Assembly (NCBI GenBank): GCA_947374105.1
Contig: CANCAO010000067.1
Span: forward strand, 1 to 7,581
Length of the DNA stretch: 7,581 nt
From: Comamonadaceae bacterium
Lineage (GTDB): Bacteria > Pseudomonadota > Gammaproteobacteria > Burkholderiales > Burkholderiaceae_C
Direction of reading: 5' to 3'
In this document: one piece after another, positions 1-6,800 of the stretch
How positions within the stretch are numbered: the first letter of the stretch is position 1
How the letters are laid out: every line of letters starts with the position of its first letter
Made by a program: the position numbers and the translations under genes
Notes under the pieces: generated by a model
What the model saw: the letters and a program-made list of their open reading frames with translations, nothing else
Databases searched by the model: none
Told to the model about the DNA's origin: nothing

Positions 1-1
1 C

Positions 2-1204
2 TACTGCGCCGAACAATTTGAAAACGACGGCTCGCCGGTATCCACGATCGTCAAGGGTGTCAAACGGGCCATGGCTGGTGAGTACAGCCGGGAACTGTCA
101 GCCAAGGTCTTCGCCGGGCAGTGTCGCCTGATTGAGTTGGGCTTTCGTCAAGGGGGGCCCGCCGGTTACGGTCTGCGCCGCATCCTCATTGACCAGAACG
201 GCTCCGTCAAGACAGAGTTGACTCGGGGAGAGCACAAGAGCCTGCAGACTGACCGGGTCATTCTGATGCCCGGCCCGGAAGAAGAAGTTCGCACCGTGAA
301 CCTGATGTACCACTGGTTCATCAACGAGGGCTTGATGGAGTCTGAAATCGCTGGCCGCCTCAACGGTATGCAGGTTCGGACTGACATGGACCGGGAGTGG
401 ACGCGAGGCACGGTGCACGAGGTGCTGACCAACGAAAAGTACATCGGCAACAACATCTATAACCGCCGGTCATTCAAACTCAAAAAGCTGCGTGTGGAAA
501 ACACGCCAGACATGTGGATCAAGAAGGAAGGTGCATTCGAGTCCATCGTTCCGCCTGACGTGTTCTACACCGCCCAGGGCATCATCCGGGCCAGGGCATA
601 CCGGTACAGCAATGAGGAATTGATCGAACGTCTGCGCAACCTGTACCAAAACCGGGGTTTCCTGTCCGGCCTGATCATCGACGAAACGGAGGGCATGCCG
701 TCAACCTCCATCTACTCGCACCGCTTCGGCAGTCTGGTCCGCGCCTATCAAATGGTGGGGTTCACGCCCGATCGGGACTATCGGTATTTAGAAACCAACA
801 AGTTTCTGCGCCGCTTCCATCCGGAGATCATCAAACAAACCGAAAGCCAGATCGCGATGCTGGGCGGATCCGTCCGGCGCGACCCTGCCACCGATCTCCT
901 GCGGATCAATGATGAGTTCAGCATCTCACTGGTGCTGGCGCGTTGCCAGACGCCAGAAAGTGGCCGCCACCATTGGAAGGTGCGCTTCGACACCAGTTTG
1001 GCCCCAGATATCACCGTGGCGGTCCGGCTGGACCAGCCCAATCAGGCCGCACTGGACTATTACCTGTTACCTCGTCTGGACTTTGGTCAGCCCCGCATCA
1101 ACCTGGCGGAGCGCAACCCGATCGAATTTGAAAGCTACCGATTCGACACCTTGGACTACCTGTATGGAATGGCGGAACGCACCCGCGTGAGGAGAGCAGC
1201 ATGA
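2..1204 (+). CDS. Large serine recombinase, 5'-truncated by the window edge
   Basis: Site-specific DNA recombinase of the large serine (resolvase/invertase) family, probably moving or inverting the island that carries the downstream genes. The frame is open to the left edge, so the ATG at 71 is internal. Residues read from position 2 (YCAEQFENDG, then KRAMAGEYSRELS) are the end of the catalytic domain and its long helix. The nucleophilic serine and most of the catalytic domain are off-window. A Recombinase-type domain follows (GGPAGYGLRRIL at about 149-184, then a region around WTRGTVHEVLTNEKYIGN at 397-450). The usual zinc ribbon is not seen, since only two cysteines remain after the catalytic end. 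Instead 605-793 resembles a homing-endonuclease-associated repeat (ELIERLRNLY, then HRFGSLVRAYQMVGF). The last ~135 residues are not recognised. 400 residues are visible, and I infer about 130 are missing. The stop overlaps the next gene by 4 nt (ATGA), so the genes are likely coupled. Confidence 0.9.
   Translation, partial: YCAEQFENDGSPVSTIVKGVKRAMAGEYSRELSAKVFAGQCRLIELGFRQGGPAGYGLRRILIDQNGSVKTELTRGEHKSLQTDRVILMPGPEEEVRTVNLMYHWFINEGLMESEIAGRLNGMQVRTDMDREWTRGTVHEVLTNEKYIGNNIYNRRSFKLKKLRVENTPDMWIKKEGAFESIVPPDVFYTAQGIIRARAYRYSNEELIERLRNLYQNRGFLSGLIIDETEGMPSTSIYSHRFGSLVRAYQMVGFTPDRDYRYLETNKFLRRFHPEIIKQTESQIAMLGGSVRRDPATDLLRINDEFSISLVLARCQTPESGRHHWKVRFDTSLAPDITVAVRLDQPNQAALDYYLLPRLDFGQPRINLAERNPIEFESYRFDTLDYLYGMAERTRVRRAA
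1189..1194 (+). promoter_or_regulatory. Ribosome binding site of the first parB-like gene
   Basis: GAGGAG lies 6 nt before the ATG at 1201, inside the last codons of the recombinase gene. This near-consensus Shine-Dalgarno site supports the ATG at 1201 as the start, and it supports coupled translation through the ATGA overlap. Confidence 0.75.
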
Positions 1205-2103
1205 CGGACAAGATGGAATCTGGTGAGATGCGGCTGATCTCGATCGACTTGATCGACGTGCTCAACACCCGCGAACGCAACAAGGGCGTGTTTGAAGAAA
1301 TCGTTGGCAACATCAAAGCGATCGGATTAAAAAAGCCGATCACAGTCACCCCGCGCACTGGCGCAGACGGCACCGAACGCTATATGTTGATCTGTGGCGA
1401 AGGTCGTTTGAAAGCCTTCCAGTCTTTGGGCGAAAAATCCATTCCGGCCCTGGTTGTGGCTGTCAGCGACGAAAACGCCTACATCATGAGCCTGGCAGAG
1501 AACATTGCACGCCGCCAATACCGACCGCTGGAACTGTTGGCTGGCATTGAGCAACTCCGAGATCAGGGCTACGACAAAAAGATCATCGCCAAGAAGACCG
1601 GCCTGACCGTGGAATACGTCAATGGCATCCTGCTGCTCCTAAAAAATGGTGAAGAGCGCCTGCTGGTCGCGGTAGAAAAGGGACGCATCCCCTTGAACGC
1701 CGCCCTGACCATCTGTGGAGCCGGAGATGACGACAAGGCCATTCAAGCCGCTCTCCAGGACGCCTACGAAACCGGCAAACTGCGCGGAAATCGACTGATC
1801 CAAGCCAGACGGGTCATTGAACGTCGGCAAACCTTGGGTCGATCCGTTGAGCGTGGCACTCCCCGCAAGATGCCTGACGTCACAACATCCAGCCTGGTCA
1901 GGACCTACCAGAAGGAAGTGGACCGCCAGAAACAAATGGTCAAAAAGGCGGAGATCGCCCAGCAACGGCTGTTGTTCGTGGTCAGCGCCATGCGCGAGCT
2001 GCTGGCAGATGACCATTTCACTACCCTGCTGCGCGCAGAGGGCTTGGACACCTTGCCGAAATACCTGGCCGAGCGCATCCATTCCGGGGGACGGGCAGCA
2101 TGA
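1201..2103 (+). CDS. ParB/RepB-like CTPase-fold DNA-binding protein (first of pair)
   Basis: A 300-residue ParB/RepB/Spo0J-family protein. The N-terminal ParB domain spans about residues 10-108: RLISIDLIDV opens it, GEGRLKAFQSLG (66-77) corresponds to the GERRxRA box that binds nucleotide in ParB proteins, and ENIARR (100-105) matches the ENxxR box. A helix-turn-helix follows at about 124-147 (KKIIAKKTGLTVEYVNGILL). Residues 235-290 are charged and probably helical (KEVDRQKQMVKKAEIAQQRL), perhaps for dimerisation. ParB proteins normally partition plasmids or chromosomes with a ParA ATPase, but no ParA is visible here. The coupling to a recombinase suggests a role in recombination, in island maintenance, or in silencing of the operon; that is inference. 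The start is supported by the GAGGAG site 6 nt upstream and by the ATGA overlap. Confidence 0.88.
   Translation: MTDKMESGEMRLISIDLIDVLNTRERNKGVFEEIVGNIKAIGLKKPITVTPRTGADGTERYMLICGEGRLKAFQSLGEKSIPALVVAVSDENAYIMSLAENIARRQYRPLELLAGIEQLRDQGYDKKIIAKKTGLTVEYVNGILLLLKNGEERLLVAVEKGRIPLNAALTICGAGDDDKAIQAALQDAYETGKLRGNRLIQARRVIERRQTLGRSVERGTPRKMPDVTTSSLVRTYQKEVDRQKQMVKKAEIAQQRLLFVVSAMRELLADDHFTTLLRAEGLDTLPKYLAERIHSGGRAA
2086..2091 (+). promoter_or_regulatory. Ribosome binding site of the second parB-like gene
   Basis: GGGGGA lies 8 nt before the ATG at 2100, inside the end of the upstream gene. It fits translational coupling and supports the 2100 start. Confidence 0.5.
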
Positions 2104-2981
2104 GCAAGGTGACTCTCGGCTTTGATCTTGATCCACTGATCGTCCCGATTGACAAAATCCTGCCGTCCCGCAAAACGCCCATGGGCGTGGCCACGTCCAA
2201 GAAATTCATGCAGATCCGGTCGTCGATCGCGGAGGTCGGGCTGATCGAGCCGTTGTCAGTGGGGCCCGGGGATCCTCAAACCGGACAGCACGTTCTGCTA
2301 GATGGTCACATCCGGCTTCTCGCGCTTCGGGAACTGAATGTGGTCGAAGTGCAGTGTCTAGTGGCGACCGACGATGAGAGCTACACTTACAACAGCCGGA
2401 TCAACCGTCTGTCCACGATCCAAGAGCACTACATGATCCGGCGCGCAATCCAGCGCGGAGTCACTCCGGAGAGGCTGGCCAAGGCACTCAGCGTGGACAC
2501 GCGCACGATCACTCGCAAGATGACCCTGCTGGAAGGCATTTGCCCGGAAGCGGCCGAGTTGCTCAAGGATCGCCAGTTCGCCACCGACATCTCCCGGGTG
2601 CTACGCAAAATGAAGCCGACGCGGCAAGTCGAATGCGTGGAACTGATGGTGTCGGCCAACACGATCACCGTTGCCTATGCAGAAGCGATGCTGGTCGCAA
2701 CCCCAGCAGAAATGCTGGTCGAGGGCAAAAAACCGGCGAAGCTGACGGGCTTGACCCAAGAGCAGATGGCAAAAATGGAGCGCGAGATGAGCAACCTGCA
2801 AGGTCAGTACAAGATGGTCGAGCAAACCTACGGCCAGGACGTTCTCAATTTAGTGCTGGCCAAGGGTTACCTTGCCAAGCTACTGGAAAACAAGTCCATC
2901 ACCCGCTACCTTAAGCAGCGCCAGCCTGACGTGCTGGCCGAATTCCAGACCATTGTGCAGACGGTGTCGCTCGATCAGTAG
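2100..2981 (+). CDS. RepB-type plasmid-partitioning-like protein (second of pair)
   Basis: A 293-residue protein of the ParB superfamily, with features I associate with the RepB plasmid-partitioning C-terminal domain (PF07506). The N-terminal ParB-like fold covers about residues 12-95, with LLDGHIRLLALREL (66-79) in place of the GERR box. YNSRINRLSTIQEHYMIRRA (97-116) replaces the ENxxR box and is typical of the RepB-like branch. A helix-turn-helix follows at about 121-143 (TPERLAKALSVDTRTITRKM). A helical tail to residue 293 includes a probable coiled stretch, EQMAKMEREMSNLQGQYKMV (221-240). It differs clearly from its upstream neighbour, so this is not a recent duplication; the two may act as a heteromeric pair. 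It overlaps the preceding gene by 4 nt (ATGA) and is the last gene of the left operon. No ParA is seen, and the exact function is unknown. Confidence 0.88.
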   Translation: MSKVTLGFDLDPLIVPIDKILPSRKTPMGVATSKKFMQIRSSIAEVGLIEPLSVGPGDPQTGQHVLLDGHIRLLALRELNVVEVQCLVATDDESYTYNSRINRLSTIQEHYMIRRAIQRGVTPERLAKALSVDTRTITRKMTLLEGICPEAAELLKDRQFATDISRVLRKMKPTRQVECVELMVSANTITVAYAEAMLVATPAEMLVEGKKPAKLTGLTQEQMAKMEREMSNLQGQYKMVEQTYGQDVLNLVLAKGYLAKLLENKSITRYLKQRQPDVLAEFQTIVQTVSLDQ

Positions 2982-3003
2982 CCACCCTCATCCCGGAGCG
3001 CAT

Positions 3004-3017
3004 GCCCTTGGCAGGGC
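3004..3017. repeat. Short GC-rich inverted repeat between the two operons
   Basis: GCCCT (3004-3008) and AGGGC (3013-3017) form a 5-bp perfect stem around a 4-nt TGGC loop. It lies 22 nt after the stop of the second parB-like gene. It could be a weak transcription-ending hairpin or a protein-binding palindrome. No run of T follows, so it is not a standard intrinsic terminator. Confidence 0.35.
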
Positions 3018-3044
3018 GCGGACTTACCCTGACCCACGCTTTCG

Positions 3045-3073
3045 TTGATGGTCGCAGCAATCCCGGCTAAGAT
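3045..3073 (+). promoter_or_regulatory. Predicted sigma70-type promoter of the HTH-brxF-brxC operon
   Basis: TTGATG (3045-3050, 4/6 match to TTGACA) and TAAGAT (3068-3073, 4/6 match to TATAAT, keeping the first TA and final AT) are separated by exactly 17 bp. Transcription would begin near 3080, inside the repeat cluster that follows, so a protein bound to the repeats would block it. It sits in the only real gap of the window, just where a new operon should begin. It is a pattern match only. Confidence 0.45.
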
Positions 3074-3075
3074 GT

Positions 3076-3119
3076 TGCCAAGATATGCCAATTTTGACAA
3101 CCAGGGATGCTTTTGCCAA
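3076..3119 (+). repeat. Phased TGCCAA direct repeats (candidate operator)
   Basis: TGCCAA occurs at 3076-3081, 3086-3091 and 3114-3119, with a one-mismatch copy, TGACAA, at 3095-3100. The steps are 10, 9 and 19 bp, that is about one, one and two helical turns, so all copies face the same side of the DNA. The cluster starts 3 bp after the predicted -10 box and ends on the first base of the likely start codon at 3119. An inverted copy, TTGGCA, lies at 3008-3013. Small Xis/MerR-like winged-helix proteins are known to bind short phased direct repeats, so the product of the next gene is the obvious candidate ligand. Confidence 0.5.
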
Positions 3120-3343
3120 TGGCCAAGCCTAAATCGGACATCCTGACGATCACCGAAGTCGCCGAATACCTCAAGGTTGCCGAGCGAACTTTGTACCGTT
3201 TGGCTGCCGCCAAGAAGATTCCAGCCTTCAAAGTCGGAGGCACGTGGCGATTTCCGCGCGCCGACATTGATCAATGGATCAAACGTCAGACCGCTGAAAC
3301 GCTCGGCGATGACGGATCTGACGCGACGGGCGGGAAAGATTGA
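3119..3343 (+). CDS. Small excisionase/MerR-like winged-helix DNA-binding protein
   Basis: A 74-residue protein consisting almost wholly of an HTH_17/excisionase-type domain. ILTITEVAEYLKVAERTLYR (8-27) is the helix-turn-helix, IPAFKVGGTWRF (34-45) is the beta wing, and RADIDQWIKRQ (47-57) is the closing helix. A short acidic and glycine-rich tail follows. I chose the ATG at 3119 (MAKPKSD) because AGGGA at 3103-3107 lies 11 nt upstream and related proteins begin close to this point. The in-frame ATG at 3107 would add MLLP, but its AGGG abuts the start codon too closely. It is probably the regulator of the BREX operon it heads. It could alternatively be a directionality factor (excisionase) for the upstream recombinase. 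Its stop shares one base with the brxF start (TGATG), so the two genes are translationally coupled. Confidence 0.85.
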   Translation: MAKPKSDILTITEVAEYLKVAERTLYRLAAAKKIPAFKVGGTWRFPRADIDQWIKRQTAETLGDDGSDATGGKD

Positions 3344-3816
3344 TGGCTGCGCCGGAGATGCTTGCACGTCTGGAACAGCTCGCCACCGAAATCGGGGCCC
3401 TTCACAGCAAGCTCATCTTGTTGGTTGGTGCGCCGCATACCGGCAAGACGGCTTTGCTGGCGGCGTTTGCTGGGCGCGTCGAAGCGAGCACATTGAACGT
3501 CGGCTCAGAGCTGGGGCGTCGGCTGGCCGTGATTCCGCAGAAGCAGCGCCACCTTCAGGCTGGCACCGAACTACGTGAATTGGCTGATGAGCATGCCAAG
3601 GGCGATCTGCTGCTATTGGACAACATTGAGTTGTTGTTCGACACCACGTTGCAGCTCAACCCGCTTGATCTGCTCAAGCGACATGCCCACAGCAGACGGG
3701 TTGTGGCCGTCTGGCCTGGCGAGTTGCGGGACGGACGGTTGGCTTATGCCGACATGGGACATTCAGAATATCGGGACTACGCCACGGATGGCGTGGTCGC
3801 ACTAGAAATGCTGTAA
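3343..3816 (+). CDS. brxF: BREX-3 small P-loop protein BrxF
   Basis: A 157-residue P-loop NTPase-like protein, matching in size, motifs and position the BrxF component specific to type 3 BREX phage defence. A Walker A motif, GAPHTGKT (29-36, with K35 and T36), follows a hydrophobic strand, LILLV. A Walker B-like strand, LLLLDN (89-94), has D93, but the next residue is Asn rather than the usual Glu, so ATP hydrolysis may be weak or need a partner. The protein ends after VVALEML with no further domain and appears cytosolic. I chose the ATG at 3343, which overlaps the preceding stop as TGATG, with GGGA at 3332-3335 in front; a TTG at 3340 would add one residue. brxC follows after 19 nt. Its precise role in BREX is not established, though an accessory role to BrxC is likely. 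Confidence 0.85.
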   Translation: MAAPEMLARLEQLATEIGALHSKLILLVGAPHTGKTALLAAFAGRVEASTLNVGSELGRRLAVIPQKQRHLQAGTELRELADEHAKGDLLLLDNIELLFDTTLQLNPLDLLKRHAHSRRVVAVWPGELRDGRLAYADMGHSEYRDYATDGVVALEML

Positions 3817-3821
3817 CAGGG

Positions 3822-3828
3822 AAAGGGA
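3822..3828 (+). promoter_or_regulatory. Ribosome binding site of brxC
   Basis: AAAGGGA lies 7 nt before the ATG at 3836, and the spacer is A-rich. It fixes the brxC start and is the only gene junction of this operon that is not an overlap, so brxC may be translated independently of brxF. Confidence 0.6.
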
Positions 3829-3835
3829 TAAAAAA

Positions 3836-6800
3836 ATGCGCTACGGGGACCTCATCCAATTTGAGCCGATTGAATCGGTCATTCAACTTCTAGACGCCAA
3901 TCGGCCCGACGAGGGCAAGAAGCTGGTCTCGACCTACGTCATCTCGGATGACATGGCCGAGCGCATAGCCAAGCTCATGATCCCGCAGATGTCCTTCGAC
4001 GAATCGGTCGATCACAAGGGTGTGCTGGTCGTCGGCAATTACGGTACAGGTAAGTCGCACTTGATGTCGGTGCTGTCACTGGTCGCCGAGGACGCCAGTT
4101 TCCTGCCCATGATTCGACACCCAAAGGTGGCCGAGGCCGCCAGCACCATCGCTGGCAAGTTCAAGGTGCACCGCATTGAGATATCCAGCCAAATGTCGCT
4201 GCGCGACATCATTACCCAACAACTGGAGTTGTTCCTTGAAAAGCACGGCGTCAGCTTTTCATTCCCACCGGCAGACAAGGTGGTCAACAACAAGGCCGCG
4301 TTTGAGGAAATGATGGCCGCGTTCACCGAGGTACACCCCAATCTTGGCGTGCTGCTGGTCGTGGATGAGTTTCTCGAATATCTGCGGTCCCGCAAAGACC
4401 ACGATCTGGTGCTGGACCTATCCTTCCTGCGCGAGATCGGCGAAGTCACCAAGCACCTGCGCTTTCGATTTGTGGCCGGTGTGCAGGAAGCCATTTTTGA
4501 CAGCAGTCGCTTCGAGCACGTGGCCGACAGCCTACGCCGTGTGAAAGACCGGTTCACCCAAGTCCTGCTGGCACGCCAGGACGTTAGTTTTGTCGTGGCG
4601 GAGCGTTTGCTCAAAAAGTCGGCAGACCAACAGGACAAGATCCGCGCTTATCTGACGCCCTATGCCAAGTTCTACGGATCAATGAATGAACGCATGGACG
4701 AGTACGTCCGTCTGTTCCCGGTGCATCCCGATTACCTCAAGACCTTTGAGCGAATCAGCTTTGCCGAAAAGCGCAATGCACTGGAAACGCTGTCTTTGTC
4801 CATGCGATCCCTTCTGGACACCGATGTGCCGACCGACCATCCCGGCCTCATCACTTTTGACAACTACTGGCAAACGGTCAAAGGCAACTCAGTATTTCGC
4901 AGCGACCCCAATATCAAGGAAGTGCTGCGCGTGGCTGAGGTGCTGGACTCGCGTGTCCAGCAGGCATTCACTCGCCCGAATTACAAGCCGATGGCCGTGC
5001 GCATCATCAACGGTCTGTTCGTGCACCGGCTCACTACTGGTGGCGACATTCACGTGCCCATCGGCCCGACGGCGGAAGAGCTGCGCGACACGCTCTGCCT
5101 GTACCAACCCGGTATTGAAGAACTGGGCGGCGAACCAGCGGCAGACCTTTTGACAGCGGTCCAGACCACGCTGCGCGAGATCGTCAAGACCGTCAATGGT
5201 CAGTTCATCACCAAAGCGCCAGACACCGAACAGTACTTCCTCGATCTCAAGAAGGACATTGACTACGACGCGCAGATCGAGAAACGCGCAGAGGCCCTGT
5301 CCGACGACGCGTTGGATCGTGCCTACTACAGCGCAGTCAAGCAATTGATGGAGCGCACCGACGAAAACACCTACGTCACCGGGCACCAGATCTGGCAGTA
5401 CCAAATCGAGTGGCAGGACCGAAGGGTCGACCGCAACGGTTACCTCTTCTTCGGCGCACCCAACGATCGGCCGACCGCACAGCCGGAACGCGACTTCTAC
5501 ATCTACTTCATCCAGCCATTCGAGCCACCAAAATTCCGCGATGAGAGCCGGACAGACGAAGTCTTCTTTCGTCTCAAAGGTCTCGACGACGAAATCAAAC
5601 GCCACCTGTCGTTCTACGCCGCCGCGCTGGACTTGGCATCCACTGCCAGCGGCGGTGCGAAGCAGCTTTACATCAACAAGGCGCAGGAAGTTCTGCGCGC
5701 CATGAGCAAGTGGCTGCAAGAAAAGCAGATGACTGCCTTCGAGGTGACCTACCAAGGAAAGACCAAAACCCTTCAGGACTGGGCCAAGGGCGTCTCCCTG
5801 CGGGACAAAGCCCGCCTCGGCCAGGACGAGCGGATCAACTTCCGCGATGTGGTCAACGTGATATCTGGCCTGGCCATGAACGCCCAGTTCGCCGACACAT
5901 CCCCTGAGTACCCGACCTTCTCAGTTCTCGTGACTGAGGCCAACCGCAAACTACTGATCGGCAGCGCGCTCCGGGCATTGGCCGGTGGCACGCGCACCAA
6001 AGATGCGGTTGCCATCCTCGACGCCCTTGAGATGCTCGACGGCGACAGCATCCAGCCCAGCCGATCTCGCTACGCGCAGGAGGTTTTGGCCAGACTCAAG
6101 GCCAAGGGCCAGGGACAGGTGCTCAATAGAAATGAACTGCTCGCTGGTGCCAACGACGTCGAATACTTTGCGCCGGTCCGTTTCCGCTTGGAACCCGATC
6201 TGCTGATCACCGTACTCAGCAGTCTGGTCTACGCTGGCGACATTGTGTTGGCAATCACCGGTGACAAGATCGACTCCGGCAAGCTCAACCAGTTGGCTGA
6301 GCGTCCACTGGACGAGCTTAAGCAGTTCAAGCATGTCGAAGCGCCAAAGGAAATCAACGCAGCTGTGCTGCGATCGCTGTTTGAGTTCTTTGGGCTGCCC
6401 ACTGGGCTGGCGCAAAAGGCAGCGGCTGGCGACCCGGAGCCCGTCGTCAAACTTCAAGACGGCGTGAGCGTCCTGGTCCAGCGCGTTCTCAAAGCTGGTA
6501 CCGATCTGCAGGGTCGCCTTGCGTTTTGGGGCAAACCCCTGTTGAGCGATGAGGAAGCCAAGGATTGGCGCACGCGCCTTGAAGCGCTGAAAGGATTCAC
6601 CGAGTCTCTGTCGCCATTCAACACGGTGGGCAAGCTCAAGAATCTGAAGGTCAGCCAGGAAGACATTGATGCCCAGAAAAAGAACCTGGAAGTGCTGGCG
6701 TCCGTCGAAGCACTGCTCGATCTGATCGTTGAGCTGGGCAGCACGGCGTCTTACCTGTCCCAGGCAGAGATCGTCCTGCCCACAAATCACCCATGGGTGA

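Noticed and set aside
1639..2136. 165-codon - strand frame across the junction of the two parB-like genes
   Set aside because: It overlaps two well-supported genes and their coupled junction, and no ribosome site or domain was seen.
3094..3099. Perfect TTGACA as a -35 box
   Set aside because: A 17-bp spacer would put the -10 box over the start codon region with no TATAAT-like sequence; it is better read as part of the degenerate TGACAA repeat.
2982..3118. Intrinsic terminator after the second parB-like gene
   Set aside because: A short stem exists at 3004-3017 but no T-run follows it, so I list it only as an inverted repeat.
2982..3118. Canonical parS site for the ParB-like proteins
   Set aside because: No sequence like the Spo0J-type parS or the RepB-type palindrome was found in the gap by eye; the real sites may be outside the window.
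3177..3578. 133-codon + strand frame overlapping the HTH gene and brxF
   Set aside because: The other two frames encode a clear winged helix and a clear P-loop protein; this frame has Arg/Ala-rich shadow composition.
4889..5755. 288-codon open frame on the - strand inside brxC
   Set aside because: Antisense shadow; the predicted protein has low-complexity hydrophobic Val/Leu-rich composition and no motif, and brxC fully explains the region.
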